The translations under genes were made by a program, and so were the position numbers. A stretch of 64,000 nt of DNA from Paralithodes platypus (Eukaryota > Arthropoda > Malacostraca > Decapoda > Lithodidae), in contig CM064512.1 in the NCBI GenBank assembly GCA_032716605.1, forward strand, positions 30,586,038 to 30,650,037, in the 5' to 3' direction. The notes under the pieces were generated by a model that did no database searches, was not told where the DNA came from, and was given only the letters and a program-made list of their open reading frames with translations. Below, piece after piece: positions 1 through 10,599 of this stretch; the first letter of the stretch is position 1; each line of letters opens with the position of its first letter.

Positions 1-303
1 AAGCATGGCCGAAGGGCTCTGAGCACTCAACCCATCTCGCTCACCAGTCACCCTGCCCAGTACACACGTTATCAAGTTATCCCTGGTCATGCTGCTAGTA
101 ACCGCATGACCGATAGCTGTGGCCAGGCATTGAAGACCGTACCGATTCACACCCTCCAACCGCTCGGCAGTAACAGGCCATTGCAAAAATATCCTAGCAT
201 CCTCCTCACAGTTCACCCGATTAACCCTTTCATCGTGCTGCTGTTCCTCAGTTTCGACATTACGTACTGTGTCTCCATTCTCCTCTGACCCGGTATAAGA
301 CAT
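1..303 (-). CDS. gag: Gag N-terminus (partial), Gmr1-like LTR retrotransposon
   Basis: An open frame runs leftward from an ATG at 303 off the window edge (101 codons visible). It starts MSYTGSEENGD and contains the blocks RIFLQWPVTAERL and NRYGLQCLA. These resemble the Gag start at 56821 of the large retrotransposon on the right (RRFLEVPLTAARV, NKYGLKCVA), which is why I assign it to the same group. The start fits: the ATG lies about 200 bp downstream (on the minus strand) of the primer site and LTR. Only the N-terminal part is present; the capsid region and zinc knuckle, if any, lie outside the window. No stop codon interrupts the visible part. The assignment rests on similarity within this window, not on a database hit. 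Confidence 0.6.
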   Translation of the reverse strand, partial: MSYTGSEENGDTVRNVETEEQQHDERVNRVNCEEDARIFLQWPVTAERLEGVNRYGLQCLATAIGHAVTSSMTRDNLITCVLGRVTGERDGLSAQSPSAML

Positions 304-500
304 GATGCTCACAAAAATTTCTCACCGCAATATTCAGAAAAGAAGTACCCCAAACTCTTATACCTCAATATACACACAAAAATTCTCGGAAATACTCAAG
401 GGCTATACTATGTTGCAAAAACAAATTATTCTTGCTGATCCCCGCAAAATATTCTCCAAAACAACAAATGTTCCCTGCTAATAAATGTAGGTTCACCAAA

Positions 501-518
501 TCCTAGGTAAGGTCGCCA
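501..518 (-). other. Primer binding site, left LTR retrotransposon
   Basis: Two bases after the end of the minus-strand LTR the sequence reads TGGCGACCTTACCTAGGA on the minus strand. The large element at 53107 has TGGCGACCTTGCATAGGA at the same distance from its LTR. A TGG start just inside the LTR is the usual form of a tRNA 3'-end primer site. I do not name the tRNA. Confidence 0.6.
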
Positions 519-520
519 TT

Positions 521-2316
521 TGTTACGACTGGGGTTCAAATATATCAGGGCTCTTATTCATTGGACTAGTAATGGCATAAATGTTACAACGGAAAGCGCT
601 AGCTCCAACCTCTGATGTATATTCCCAGCGAACAAAGAACACAAATACTCTACAGATTTCTATATGCAATAATAGGCTATCAAACTCTCAATAAATGTGC
701 GTCAACTCTAGGCTTAATGTTATGTGAAAACAGCCTATTACTACCTATAACCGAAGGTGCTTGGTTATGGTATGCAAAGTAAGGTGGTAAGAGAAGTTAC
801 AGCTTACGTTACTTTAATCAATAAATGTCAGGCACTCCTGCATGAAAGAAAGTGCACTAAAGTCCTTCAACACTAACAAGGAATCTTCTTTAAATGTTAG
901 ATGCTATAAAGATGCTCGTATCGGAAATGGAACCCAAAAAGGCAGGCAGCGGAACAATGCTCGTGCAGGCTATGCACACAAAAAGGCAGAATATATAATG
1001 CCGTCGGAGCCAAGAATATCCTAAACACAACAACAATAATAATAATCACCACGACAATGCAGTATTCCTATCAACAAAAAGAGCCTAATTCGTTTGTGTC
1101 TCAATACATCAAACTAGGCTGCGAAATGCTTGTGTAATCATAAACGGGTATGCATAAAAAGAGTAATTAGGTTAATATACTTAATGTCTACTATGATTGA
1201 TAAAGTCTAGCTAGAGTCAATGATACGAGATACTGGTGCGCATGGCATGCCGCATAGCCTAGTGCAAATCTCAAGTTTGTGCGTCAAATATTACGTTATA
1301 ATGAAGGGTAGCTCTCTTGAGAAACCTTAATACCGAAGTATTAAGCGTTCTCCTGGCGTACCTCAAAGACAAACAATCGAGACCAGAACAGTGCAGAATG
1401 GTATAGGCAAAAAGCCCTCATTCGTGCATGCTCTACTCTCAATGGCACACAGACTAGAATTTACTCAATCAACTCCAGTTCTCAGGTATGTCGTGCAGCT
1501 TTTAACTAAAGCCAGCACTCATAGGAAACAATACCTTATAATATCAGACTCCTAGTCTAGCATTATCTAATCCAGCAGAACACTAATAATTAAAGGAAGC
1601 AGTACTAAACAATATGAATGCCAACCAATGCTTCGTGATCAACTTATCTTAACAACTAACATACATAGGTTATATCAGACCTTAACGCACAATACAATTG
1701 GCCAGCATGAAGCTGATTTTGCAGAGTTAACCAGAGGGGGTATAATATTAATAAAAGGTGGTGAAAGATATGGAAAATGAGAGAGATAGGCAGAGGAAAA
1801 GATTCTCAGGTGCGAGCGGGGTACAGGTAGCAAGGGAAAAAGATGGGTGCGTTCTAGAAACCAGATCTGAGGGAGAGAGTGGCGAGGAACTGTATATATA
1901 CTCGCACCAGCTCGAGCCGCGTGGGAAAAAAGCGGTTACAAGTCCTCTAGCCACTAGCAAGAGCTTGCAGCATGGTAAGGACCTCTCTCAACCAACCCCC
2001 GCGAGGCAGCCAGCCGTGACGTCATCGAGCGGGACAAAAACACTGCGCGCTCCCTCTCACTCTGTTCTACTCTCTCTCTCTCTCCCAGATCCCATCATTA
2101 CTAGTTAATGATAAAACATATACTTTACAATTAAATATATAAAGCCTTGACATGGGTGAAAACAAAGAGCCTTTCTGGACTGCCCATGACACAAGCTTTC
2201 ATATGAAATAAAGCACACTCTAATACACAAACTGTAGCCCCATCCACTGCCCTGGCGATCCTAGCGAGTCACTGTAGGACAAGCCATGCGGTTCTAACGG
2301 AGTGGTTAACGTCACA
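521..2316 (-). mobile_element. Long terminal repeat (5' LTR of minus-strand element)
   Basis: A 1,796-bp LTR in minus orientation. It ends in TG...CA form: on the minus strand it begins TGTGACGTTAACC at 2316 and ends GTCGTAACA at 521. It is followed in sense by the primer site and the gag start, so it is the 5' LTR of an element whose body lies left of the window. A second copy lies in the opposite direction at 2501-4312, and a diverged one at 14783-17039. A TATATATAC box near 1895-1905 is a plausible core promoter. Short ORFs inside it (for example 1758-2108 and 842-1024) are not genes. The right flank is BEL/Pao sequence, so the element was inserted into that older element. Confidence 0.75.
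1319..1352 (-). other. Conserved LTR hairpin, copy 1
   Basis: Inverted repeat: outer stem GAGAA/TTCTC, two mismatched pairs, inner stem CTTAATAC/GTATTAAG, loop CGAA as read on the plus strand. It lies just upstream (in sense) of a conserved AAGAGAGC block. The same structure with different stem bases occurs in the other LTRs (3481-3514, 16035-16067, 54115-54147, and by alignment near 63257-63289). Confidence 0.6.
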
Positions 2317-2500
2317 GATGTTACACGCTTTCTTTGGTTCGAAGACATCAGGGACTCTAAAAGTACGGTCGTGATCTACCGTTTTCAGGTCGTACCCTTT
2401 GGTGCTACATGCTCACAGTTTTTGTTAAATGCCACAATTAAGAAACATCTGTCAGATACTAATGAGGACACAAGTAAGCTTTCTCGCGGTTTGTATATAG
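2317..2500 (+). pseudogene. pol: BEL/Pao reverse transcriptase fragment, part 1
   Basis: Frame 1 is open and reads TRFLWFEDI, then VPFGAT and FLLNATIKKHL, which are characteristic blocks of BEL/Pao reverse transcriptases (palm region before the active site). It ends in GLYI at 2500, exactly where a solo LTR begins. The sequence resumes at 4313 with IDNLQGSS. Together the two edges give the Y-x-D-N form of the RT active site that BEL/Pao elements carry in place of YxDD. Upstream coding sequence is missing because another LTR element (521-2316) abuts it. This is a broken remnant with no function expected. Confidence 0.85.
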
Positions 2501-4312
2501 TGTGACTTTAACCACTCCGTTAGAACCGCATGGCTTGTCCTACAGTGACTCGCTAGGATCGCCAGGGCAGTGGATGTGGCTACAGTTGGTGTATTGGTGT
2601 GTGCTTTATTTCATATGAAAGCTCGTGTCATGGGCAGTCCAGAAAGGCTCTTTGTTTTCACCCATGTCAAGGCTTTATATACTTAATTGCAAAGTATATG
2701 TTTTATCATTAAGTAGTAATGATAGGATTTGAGAGAGAGAGAGAGAGAGAGAGTAGAACAGAGTGAGAGGAGGCGCGCAGTGTTTTTTGCCATGCTTGAT
2801 GACGTCACAGCTGGCTGGCCTCTTGGAGGAGTTTTTTACCATGCTTTGTGACGTCATGTTTAGCTAGCTTCTTTGTCATTGGCTGAGGGAATTGTTACCG
2901 CTTTTGTCTACGCGGTGCGAGCTAGTGCTAGTATATATACAGCTCTCTCGCCACTCTCTCCCTCAGATCTGGTTTCTAGAACGCATCCCTCTTATCCCTT
3001 TGATATCTGTCCTCCTTGCCGCACCTGAGAACCTTTTCCTCTGCCTATCTCTCTCATTTTCCATATCTTTCACCACCTTTTATTAATATTATACCCCCTC
3101 TGGTTAACTCTGCATAATCAGCTTCATGCTGGCCAGTTGTATTGTGCGTTAAGGTCTTATATAACCCATGTATGTTAGTTGTTAAGATAAGTTGATCACA
3201 AAGCATTGGTTAGCATTCATATTGTTCAGTACTGCTTCCTGTAATTATTAGTGTTCTGCTGGATTAGATAATGCTAGACTAGGAGTCTGATACTATAAGG
3301 TATTGTTTCCGATGGGTGCTGGCTTTAGTTAAAAGCTGCACGACATACCTGAGAACTGGAGTTGATTGGGTAAATTCTAGTCTGTGTGCCATTGAGAGTA
3401 GAGAATGCACGAATGAGGGCTTTTTGCCTATACCATTCTGCACTGTTCTAAGCTCATTGTTTCTCTTTGAGGTACGCCAGGAGAACGCTTAATACTTCGG
3501 TAATAAGGTTTCTCAAGAGAGCTACCCTTCCCTATAACGTAATATTTGACGCACAGACTTGAGATTTGCACTAGGCTATGCGGCATGCCATGCGCACCAG
3601 TATCTCGTATCATTGACTCTAGCTAGATTTTATCAGTCACAGTAGACATTAAGTATATTAAACCAATTACTCTTTTTATGCATACCCGTTTATGATTACA
3701 CAAGCATTTCGCAGCCTAGTTTGAAGTATTGAGACACAAACGACTTAGGCTCTTTTTGTTGATAGGAGTACTGCATTGTCGTGGCGATTATTATTATTGT
3801 TGTGGCGTTTAGGATATTCTTGGCTCCGATTGCATTATATCTCCTGCCTTTTTGTGTGCATAGCCTGCACGAACATTGTTCCGCTGCCAGCCTTTTTGGG
3901 GTTCCATTTCCGATTCGAGCATCTTGATAGCATCTAACATTTAAAGAAGATTCTTTGTTGGTGTTGAAGGACTTTAGTGCACTTTCTTTCATGCAGGAGT
4001 GCCTGACATTTATTGATTAAAGTAACGTAAGCTGTAACTTCTCTTACCACCTTACTTTGCATACCATAACCAAGCACCTTCGGTTATAGGTAGTAATAGG
4101 CTGTTTTCACATAACATTAAGCCTAGAGTAGACGCACATTTATTGAGAGTTTAAGAACCTATTATTGCATATAGAACTCTGGAGAGTATTGTGTTCTTTG
4201 TTCACTGGGAATATACATCAGAGGTTGGATCTAGCGCTTTCCGTTGTAGCATTTATGCCATTACTAGTCCAATGAATAAGAACCCTGATATATTTAAACC
4301 TCAGTCGTAACA
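2501..4312 (+). mobile_element. Solo LTR inserted in BEL/Pao pol
   Basis: An 1,812-bp LTR in plus orientation. It begins TGTGACTTTAACC and ends CAGTCGTAACA. It is flanked by a 4-bp direct repeat ATAG (2497-2500 and 4313-4316). No internal coding sequence is attached on either side, since BEL/Pao coding sequence continues directly from one flank to the other; it is therefore a solo LTR. It is the inverted counterpart of 521-2316, with many small differences, and the two are only 184 bp apart. It has a TATATATAC box at about 2932. Confidence 0.85.
3481..3514 (+). other. Conserved LTR hairpin, copy 2
   Basis: GAGAAcgCTTAATAC, loop TTCG, GTAATAAGgtTTCTC: the same structure as at 1319-1352, but with one inner mismatch (A opposite A). 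It precedes AAGAGAGCTACCCTT. Confidence 0.6.
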
Positions 4313-5529
4313 ATAGACAATTTGCAGGGTTCTAGCGATAGTCAGGATGATTTGTTACATACCTACTGGCAAGCACGTATATTGTTTACAGAGGCTCATT
4401 TATTTCTCCGTGAATGGGTTACTAATAGTGAAGATCTGCAGAGCCTAATTCAGATGGATGGTACGGCATCTCATAACCAGGAGAAGACCAGAAATTTGGG
4501 GATGATATGGCAACCAAAACAAGACATACTAACCTTTCAAACCAAGTCTTTTGTTCAGCAGACAGTAACGCACTCGAAGAGAAATCTATTGAACAAAGTT
4601 TTGCAATTTTTCGATCCTTTGGGTCTAGCATTACCCGTTACCATAAGAGCTAGGATTCTGATGCAAGAAGTTTGGAGACGCAAAGTAGGATGGGATGATA
4701 GTTTGCCCGAGGACTTAAGTGATCAAGGGACATTATTGTTGAAAGAGTATGACATCCTATGTACTAAACAGCTACCTCGTAAGGTGGCAGCATACGGCGA
4801 CGTTACATTACATACGTTTTGCGATGCTAGTGCCACGGCATACGGGGTAGCCATATATGTCGTTACTTCATTTGGGGCGCATTTAGTTACAGCCCGGGCA
4901 AAGGTAGCCCCGGTCAAAAAGGTAACTATCCGTAAAATGGAATTGACTGCCATGCTGCTATTATTACTTCTGGTGCAACATGTACGCGCAGCATATGAGA
5001 GCGAGTTGAATATTGAGGTCGTTCACGTGTGGTGCGATAGTCAAGTCACACTCAACTGGGTACATAGCAAGAAGTCTCTGCCAGTTTATGTGCGGAATAG
5101 GGTAGATGAGATTAGGGCCTATTGCCAGACGTTGCATATCACTATGTCAATACAAAACACAACCCTAGTGATCTCATAACTAGGGGTATAACGGCTAGCC
5201 AGTTAATAAAGTCAGAGTTGTGGTGGCATGGTCCAAATTGGCTGCTCCATGAAAATTAATGGACGATATGGCAAGCTGTTGGTGAGGGACTTCTACCACT
5301 GGAAACAGTGGCAGTTACAGTCCAACCAAATGAGCCACCGGGTCCAGTAATAGAGTGGGCAAGATTCGGTGACTATAATAAATTAGTCAGAGTTGTAGCT
5401 TGGGTGTTGAGATTTATATCAAATATCAAAGTTAAATTAACGGGCCAACTCGGCAATAAGGGTCACAACATTAATGCTTGTGAATATACAGCAGCTGAAG
5501 TAACTTTGATCAAGTGGGTTCAAGCATAA
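4313..5529 (+). pseudogene. pol: BEL/Pao pol part 2: RT end, RNase H
   Basis: Frame 2 is open from the ATAG repeat through 5178. It continues the RT after the active site (IDNLQGSSDSQDD), then the connection (QFFDPLGLALPVTIRARI) and RNase H blocks: FCDASATAYGVAIYV, the VTIRKMELTA segment with its glutamate, and VWCDSQVTLNWV with a later aspartate. This order is normal for BEL/Pao. After 5180 the match moves to frame 1 (an open frame covers 5308-5529, ending TLIKWVQA), so there is a frameshift near 5165-5180 and an in-frame stop near 5260. Plainly a decayed copy. Confidence 0.85.
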
Positions 5530-6916
5530 ACCTTTTCCAATGAATTAGAATCTTTACAAAGCTCTATTAAGATAATAATGCCTAACTTAGTGCGTCAATT
5601 GAGGTTGCACCTAAATAATGAAACTCATCAGGTGTGAGGGTCGCCTGAAGTGGTCGGGTGTAATGGACGGCACAAACCGTCCTATACTTATGCCAGCAAG
5701 ACATCACGTTACTGATCTATTGGTCATACGTGCACATAAGGAAGTAAAACACTACAGGGTCTATCACATCATCTCGAATTTGCGTCTCACATGGTGGATA
5801 CCTAGAGTTCAACAAGTAGCTCGATGTGTAGTGAGGAAGTGTGTGATATGCCAGAGACTAAAGGGTAAACCTTATGCGACTGGATCAGCTCCGCCGTTAC
5901 CTGAATGCCGTGTAAAACATATCGAGCCTTTCCAAGCTGTAGGGTTTGATTACACAGGTGCATTGTGGACAAGAGAGCAAGATAAGGAATATATATTATT
6001 GTTTACATGTGCAACGTCTCGAGCGGTACACTAAGAATTATGTGACAATATGTCTAGCGAGGAATTTATGCTGGCATTTAGATGGTTTTGTGGACGTCGT
6101 TCATTCCCTCAACTAGTACTTAGCGACAATGCTCCTACTTTTATCCAAGCATCTAGATACCATAAGGATATGAGCAGAGATTCTACAATCATCACTTTTA
6201 TGGGAGAAAAGAAGTGCAAATGGAGGTTCATTCCAGTTAGGGCACCATGGTTTGGTGGAATGTGGGAACGGTGTGTCGGCATTGTTAAATCAGGACTGAG
6301 AGTGGTAGTACGACGTGCTTTATTGAAGAAGAGTTAGTTAATGACAGTTCTCACCGAAATAGAAGCATTCGTAAATGATCGTCCGCTCACATATGTGTAC
6401 ACTGACCTGCAAGACCCACTACCATTAACGCCAGCTCATTTACTCTACGGTAAACCATTGACTGCATTCCCGTCTGATTTCCAGCCTATCATCGAACTAG
6501 AGGATCCTTCGTTGTACTCTGAAGCAGCGGTGTCTAAGCGATACCAGTATATTTCGAAGGTAATCGAGGACTTTAGAAAGAGGTGGATTGATGAATATCT
6601 GCTAGCATTGAGGGAATGAAGCATCAAACCCTCTGGTAGACCATCGGCACCTACTGTTGGTGAAGTAGTTTTAATAAGGGAAGATAGTCCTCGTTTGTAC
6701 TGGAAATTAGGCCGCGTGCTGGAGGTGTACAAGGGGGAAGACTCTGTAGAGCGGGTGGCACTATTGGGGATGGCCACTGGAACTACTGTTCGTCCTATCG
6801 CACGTTTGTACGCTTTGGAGCTCGATTCCGCATTGCAATCTGATGCTCCACCTGTTCTTGCTGGGTCCAAGAATTCTCAACGTATCTTCACTACCGCAGA
6901 AATCAATGCCAGATGA
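5530..6916 (+). pseudogene. int: BEL/Pao integrase (broken)
   Basis: Frame 2 carries the integrase in pieces separated by nonsense codons (TAA after AVH near 6034, TAG near 6337, TGA near 6619). The zinc-binding HHCC region is seen in HHVTDLLVIRAH and CVVRKCVIC. Catalytic residues appear as FDYTG (first Asp), LSDNAPTF (second Asp) and WERCVG (Glu). The C-terminal part reads PTVGEVVLIRED and YWKLGRV, the conserved tail domain of BEL/Pao integrases, and ends with a stop at 6914-6916. Three stops plus the upstream frameshift make it inactive. The rest of the element, including a 3' LTR, should follow, but I could not delimit it because no second copy is in the window. Confidence 0.85.
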
Positions 6917-7759
6917 AACCATTATATGCCTGTATGAAAACTATGTTATGCAATAAGATGTGAACCTATACTTCGATAGATCCGGGAACACTGTTTTTCC
7001 ACACATATATTCACATGCCTTTTTTTGACACTCTTCAACTAGTTTACTAGTTACACAAACCACACATGCTTCTTTTTATATAAGAATATCATGTAAATGA
7101 TCGTCTCCAAGTAAAAATAGTGCGGGAGATCAGCCACTCACGCGCCCCGAGAGAGGGCACTCCGTCCGTTTAAATACCTTGTGTACACGCAGGCCTACCA
7201 ACACGAACCAGGAACGTTAGATACGTACACACCCCTGTAGACACCCCCATGCCGAGAGAGATTTACATATTCTTATACCTAAAATTACTGCCAACCAAGA
7301 TCCGTAGTAAAACTCAACCACCACCACCACCACGAGAAGGAGGAAGAAGGAATAACGCTGTCTCGCACGCATCCTAGCCCTCACCTGTCCGGTGCACACG
7401 ACACACCTTCAATGCACCCGACACCACCAATCCTCCCCGAGAACCAAATGCTCGGAATTCATTTACTTCACTCACTATTATCGTTATCCAGAGTTCTATT
7501 GAAGTAATGCAAACCCCCTACGAAATTATAATTTACCCTTGATGAAGTAGCCTACTCTAGGAACATAAATTGACTATACTCATCACACCACCACCGAGTA
7601 ATGACCTTATATTGAAGGAGACCCTGACCAACAGTGCAAGAAGGGTTCAAGGACCCCATCTAGGATACCTCCTCATGCCCTTACCATCCTAGAGGTACCG
7701 GAGGAGTGCACTTAGTAATCCGCAATACCAGTTCAGGATTTCTGAGGAAAGTTAAGCAG
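6917..7759. other. Non-coding stretch after BEL/Pao pol
   Basis: No ORF with recognisable content. It probably holds the start of the BEL/Pao 3' LTR or trailer; a TG at about 6991 (TGTTTTTCCACAC) is one candidate start, but there is no second LTR copy to confirm it. It contains a short CCA/CAC-rich run at 7315-7335. Confidence 0.35.
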
Positions 7760-8620
7760 TTTTGAGGCTTCAAAAGAATTGGCATGCCAACTATTGAAGT
7801 CTTAGGATTACCCTCCACTCAGTTGGACTGACCGGCCTGCCGAAAGCCCAAGCATACTGTCTGTGAGTAAAACCCTATACTAGGGATACTCGTTAGAGAA
7901 AGGCCTGCCTAGCTAATGTGGAGATCCTACTTAGGCGGTTACTAGCTAGTCTAGTGGAGAAAGTGTACGACCTGCCGAAACTTTCTTCTTAGACTGCAAG
8001 TCCCCGTTAACTGAGTTCTGTCCCAGGTACTCTGTCTCCATCTGGCATGCTAGAGAGACACACATATACTGAGACAGTGACCCCTATAACCCTATACTAG
8101 GGATCTCGTTAGAGAAAGGTCTGCCTAGCTAACGTAGATATCCTACTTAGGCGGTGACTAGCTAGTCTAGTGGGGAAAGTGTACGGCCTGCCGAAACTTT
8201 CTTCTCAGAGTATAAGTTATCGACAGCTGTGGCCTACCACAGTAACTCTGTCTTCATCTGGCATGCTAGAGAGACACACAGCTAATGCGATAGGAACAAC
8301 TTTCCTACAGGGTTAGGAAGAGAGTTAACGGCCTGCCGATTTCTCTTTCTAATTCAGAGGATGGGAAGGATGATACCGGCCTGCCGCTCCTGCTTGTCAA
8401 TCTTGCTAAGGAAAGCCCACACCAGCACCATCTCTAAAAGAAGTTGAGGAGTCCGGCCAGCCGTCCTCAATATTCCCTAGAGTGGGAAAGTACCAGTGTC
8501 CTGATAGAGGAACTCTGTTGATGTCTGGCATGCAAGAGTGAACATAGTTCCGATTGTCAGGTTTCACTTTACCTCGTAAAAGTAGAGAGACTCCGGCCTG
8601 CCGCCCTCTCTGGTTTTACT
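7760..8620. repeat. Cluster of stem-loops with shared CGGCCTGCCG-type tips
   Basis: Seven copies of a near-identical tip (CGGC, two-base turn, GCCG) lie at 7833-7842, 7968-7977 (one change), 8184-8193, 8329-8338, 8377-8386, 8454-8463 (turn CA) and 8594-8603. Most are flanked by arms that pair but differ in sequence: AGAAAGT/ACTTTCT (7958-7986), GAAAGT/ACTTTC (8175-8201), TTAGGAAGAGA/TCTCTTTCTAA (8313-8352), TTGAGGA/TCCTCAA (8444-8470), and AGAGAG/CTCTCT inside GTAAAA/TTTTAC (8576-8619). Related stem-loops lie between them: CGTTAG/CTAACG around AGG-CCT (8107-8134), CTGTGG/CCACAG (8225-8240), TTTTGA/TCAAAA (7760-7775), the palindrome TTGGCATGCCAA near 7780, and a second class with TCTGGCATGC in the loop (about 8040, 8256, 8523). 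No coding frame explains it. It may belong to the BEL/Pao 3' LTR or be an independent element. Confidence 0.7.
7871..8287. repeat. Direct tandem duplication, about 217 bp, two units
   Basis: Unit 1 starts at AACCCTATACTAGGGAT (7871) and unit 2 at the same string at 8088. Shared landmarks in order are the GTTAGAGAAAGG stem-loop, CCTACTTAGGCGGT, ACTAGCTAGTCTAGTGG, the CGGCCTGCCG-type hairpin, and ATCTGGCATGCTAGAGAGAC. The units differ by scattered substitutions and small indels, so the duplication is not recent. Confidence 0.75.
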
Positions 8621-8699
8621 GAGTCCAAGTGAACACTCGTACCAAAGTGTCCTTGTCGAGGAACATTGTCGTCGTTCAGCTTGCCGACAGCTCCAGTCA

Positions 8700-8836
8700 G
8701 TTTCTTTAAACATAGCTCTAAGTTTATGAAAGTTTGCTTTCTTGAAATTAGGGACTTTTTCGATGCTACTATTTGGTTCGTTACTAGTAAAGTTTAAAGT
8801 GAAAGTACTATTCACTGGCAGTGATACGTGTCCCAT
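8700..8836 (-). pseudogene. CR1-like LINE fragment (endonuclease-RT linker)
   Basis: The minus-strand frame reads VPNFKKANFHKLRAMF followed by ETDW. This matches the linker found between the endonuclease and reverse transcriptase of CR1-type LINEs (a pattern like DFRKANF-KLR---W). Similarity fades near 8700, where the hairpin cluster begins. It faces opposite to the CR1-like RT at 9451, so it is a separate insertion. Too short for a firm clade call. Confidence 0.45.
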
Positions 8837-9021
8837 GTTCTCGGTTTCAGATTATTTCTCATATATAGTGCAGGAGAAATAAAGCTGTATTCTTAAACCA
8901 TTTTTTGTGATATACTTATCCTCTGTTTTCCTTTCATTTTATATGTACTTATTTGAACTTGGAAATCCCAGTGCAGTAGAACTCACCTATAACCATTGTT
9001 AATCCTGCATAAAATCAGGAC

Positions 9022-9065
<44 letters not shown>

Positions 9066-9450
9066 TATATATATATACAGGACCAATTTATGAAACTATT
9101 AATCGAACAAGATAAATTGTACTTATTCCCCCTTTCCTAAAGTATAAGTTAGCTTTCATTCTCCCCCGTCCCCATAAAGCTAACTCACACATAAAGAGCA
9201 CTATCCCGGAACAGTACTTGTTCTGTACAGAGGTACTGTATCGAGTACAGTTTGTATATATGGGGAGGTTCCACCTATACCGCACTTTTCGAAAGGTAGA
9301 GTCAAATATCTCTCTCACTCGCTCTCTCTATTCTACCGTTCTTAGAATAATCAATGTTCTGATTCTTTTCAGTGTCTACCTTTTTCCTTACGGAAAGTTG
9401 GTGGCATCCACCTTTCGGCACATTCCCATCCCTATTCTACTATTCACCTC
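8837..9450. other. Non-coding stretch with AT microsatellite
   Basis: Holds an (AT)n run at 9025-9077 and an AATAAA at about 8877. No gene or further repeat seen. Confidence 0.5.
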
Positions 9451-10599
9451 TTAGACTTCTTCCACGATATCCTCAACCTCTACGATGAGAGTAAAGCTGT
9501 AGATATTATATACCTTCATTTTCAAAAGGCCTTTGACAAAGTTCCCCACAAACGTTTACTGCTAAAACTAAAAGCGCATGGAATACAAGACGGTGTGTTG
9601 AAATGGATAGAAAATTGGCTCAGCGACAGAAAGCAAAGAGTAGTCATAAACGGTAAGGCATCAAAATGGACCAATGTAAGTAGCGGGGTACCCCAGGGAT
9701 TGGTACTAGGACCAATTCTCTTTCTAATTTACATCAACGACATAGATGAGGGTCTCACCTGTACAATCTCAAAATTTGCTGACGATACAAAAATTGCAAA
9801 TAGCGTACTCTCAAAAGAACAAGTTGACGATATGCAACACAATCTAGATAAATTGTCATGTGGGCCCAAATTTGGCAAATGAGTTTCAATGCGGATAAAT
9901 GTAAAGTACTACATATCGGATACCTAAATGAGAAAGCAAACTATTCGATGAATGGCACTCAGCTTAAGAATGTAAACAGAGAAACCGATGGGGAGTAACA
10001 ATATCGAGTAACCTAAAACCGAGTCAACAATGTTCAGAAGTTGTTAAGAAGGCAAACAAATAATTGGCTTTATAGGCAGGTCATTTGAGCATAAATCCAA
10101 AGAAGTTATCCTAACCCTTTACAATTCCTTAGTCCGCCCTCTTCTGGAATACTGCGTTCAATCCTGGTGCCCTTATTACCAAAAAGATATAAACAAGCTA
10201 GAACGAGTTCAACGTAGGGTTACCAAAATGATACCTAGCCTAAAGAACAAACCATACGAAGAGCGTCTTAGAGAATTAAATCTATTTCCTTTAACCCAGC
10301 GCAGATTAAGAGGCGACTTAATTCAAGTGTTCAAAATCATCAAAGGCATCGACAATATGAACTGTAGTAAGTACTTCACTATCGACCAATCTAATTACAC
10401 GCGGGGAAACGGTTGCAAAATGATTGGTAAATCTTTTAACTCGCACGAATCTAAGAATTTCTTCTTCAATCGAGTTGTCAACTTGTGGAATGGGCTTCCT
10501 CGATACGTTATAGACTGCATCACCGTTGATTCATTTAAACTCCGCCTAGACAAATATCTCGCATCAAACCCGCGACTGACTGCGTTTGTAAATGAATAA
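9451..10599 (+). pseudogene. CR1-like LINE reverse transcriptase, 5'-truncated and frameshifted
   Basis: Frame 1 from 9451 reads LDFFHDILNLYDESKAVDI, FQKAFDKVPHKRLL, SSGVPQGLVLGPILFLIYIND and FADDTKIA: the RT palm with its FADD catalytic box. Similarity moves between frames from about 9880 to 10060, through a damaged stretch. It then resumes with LVRPLLEYCVQSW, LERVQRRVTKMI, a long open frame 10228-10599, and FFNRVVNLWNGLP near the C-terminus, ending at a stop at 10597-10599. The upstream endonuclease and ORF1 are absent (5' truncation, usual for LINEs). The C-terminal thumb is typical of the CR1/Jockey group. No target-site duplication could be defined, because the 3' end is not marked by a clear tail. 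Confidence 0.85.

Noticed and set aside
1758..2108. 116-codon ORF with charged composition
   Set aside because: Lies wholly inside an LTR; it has no motifs and is not preserved in the other LTR copies.
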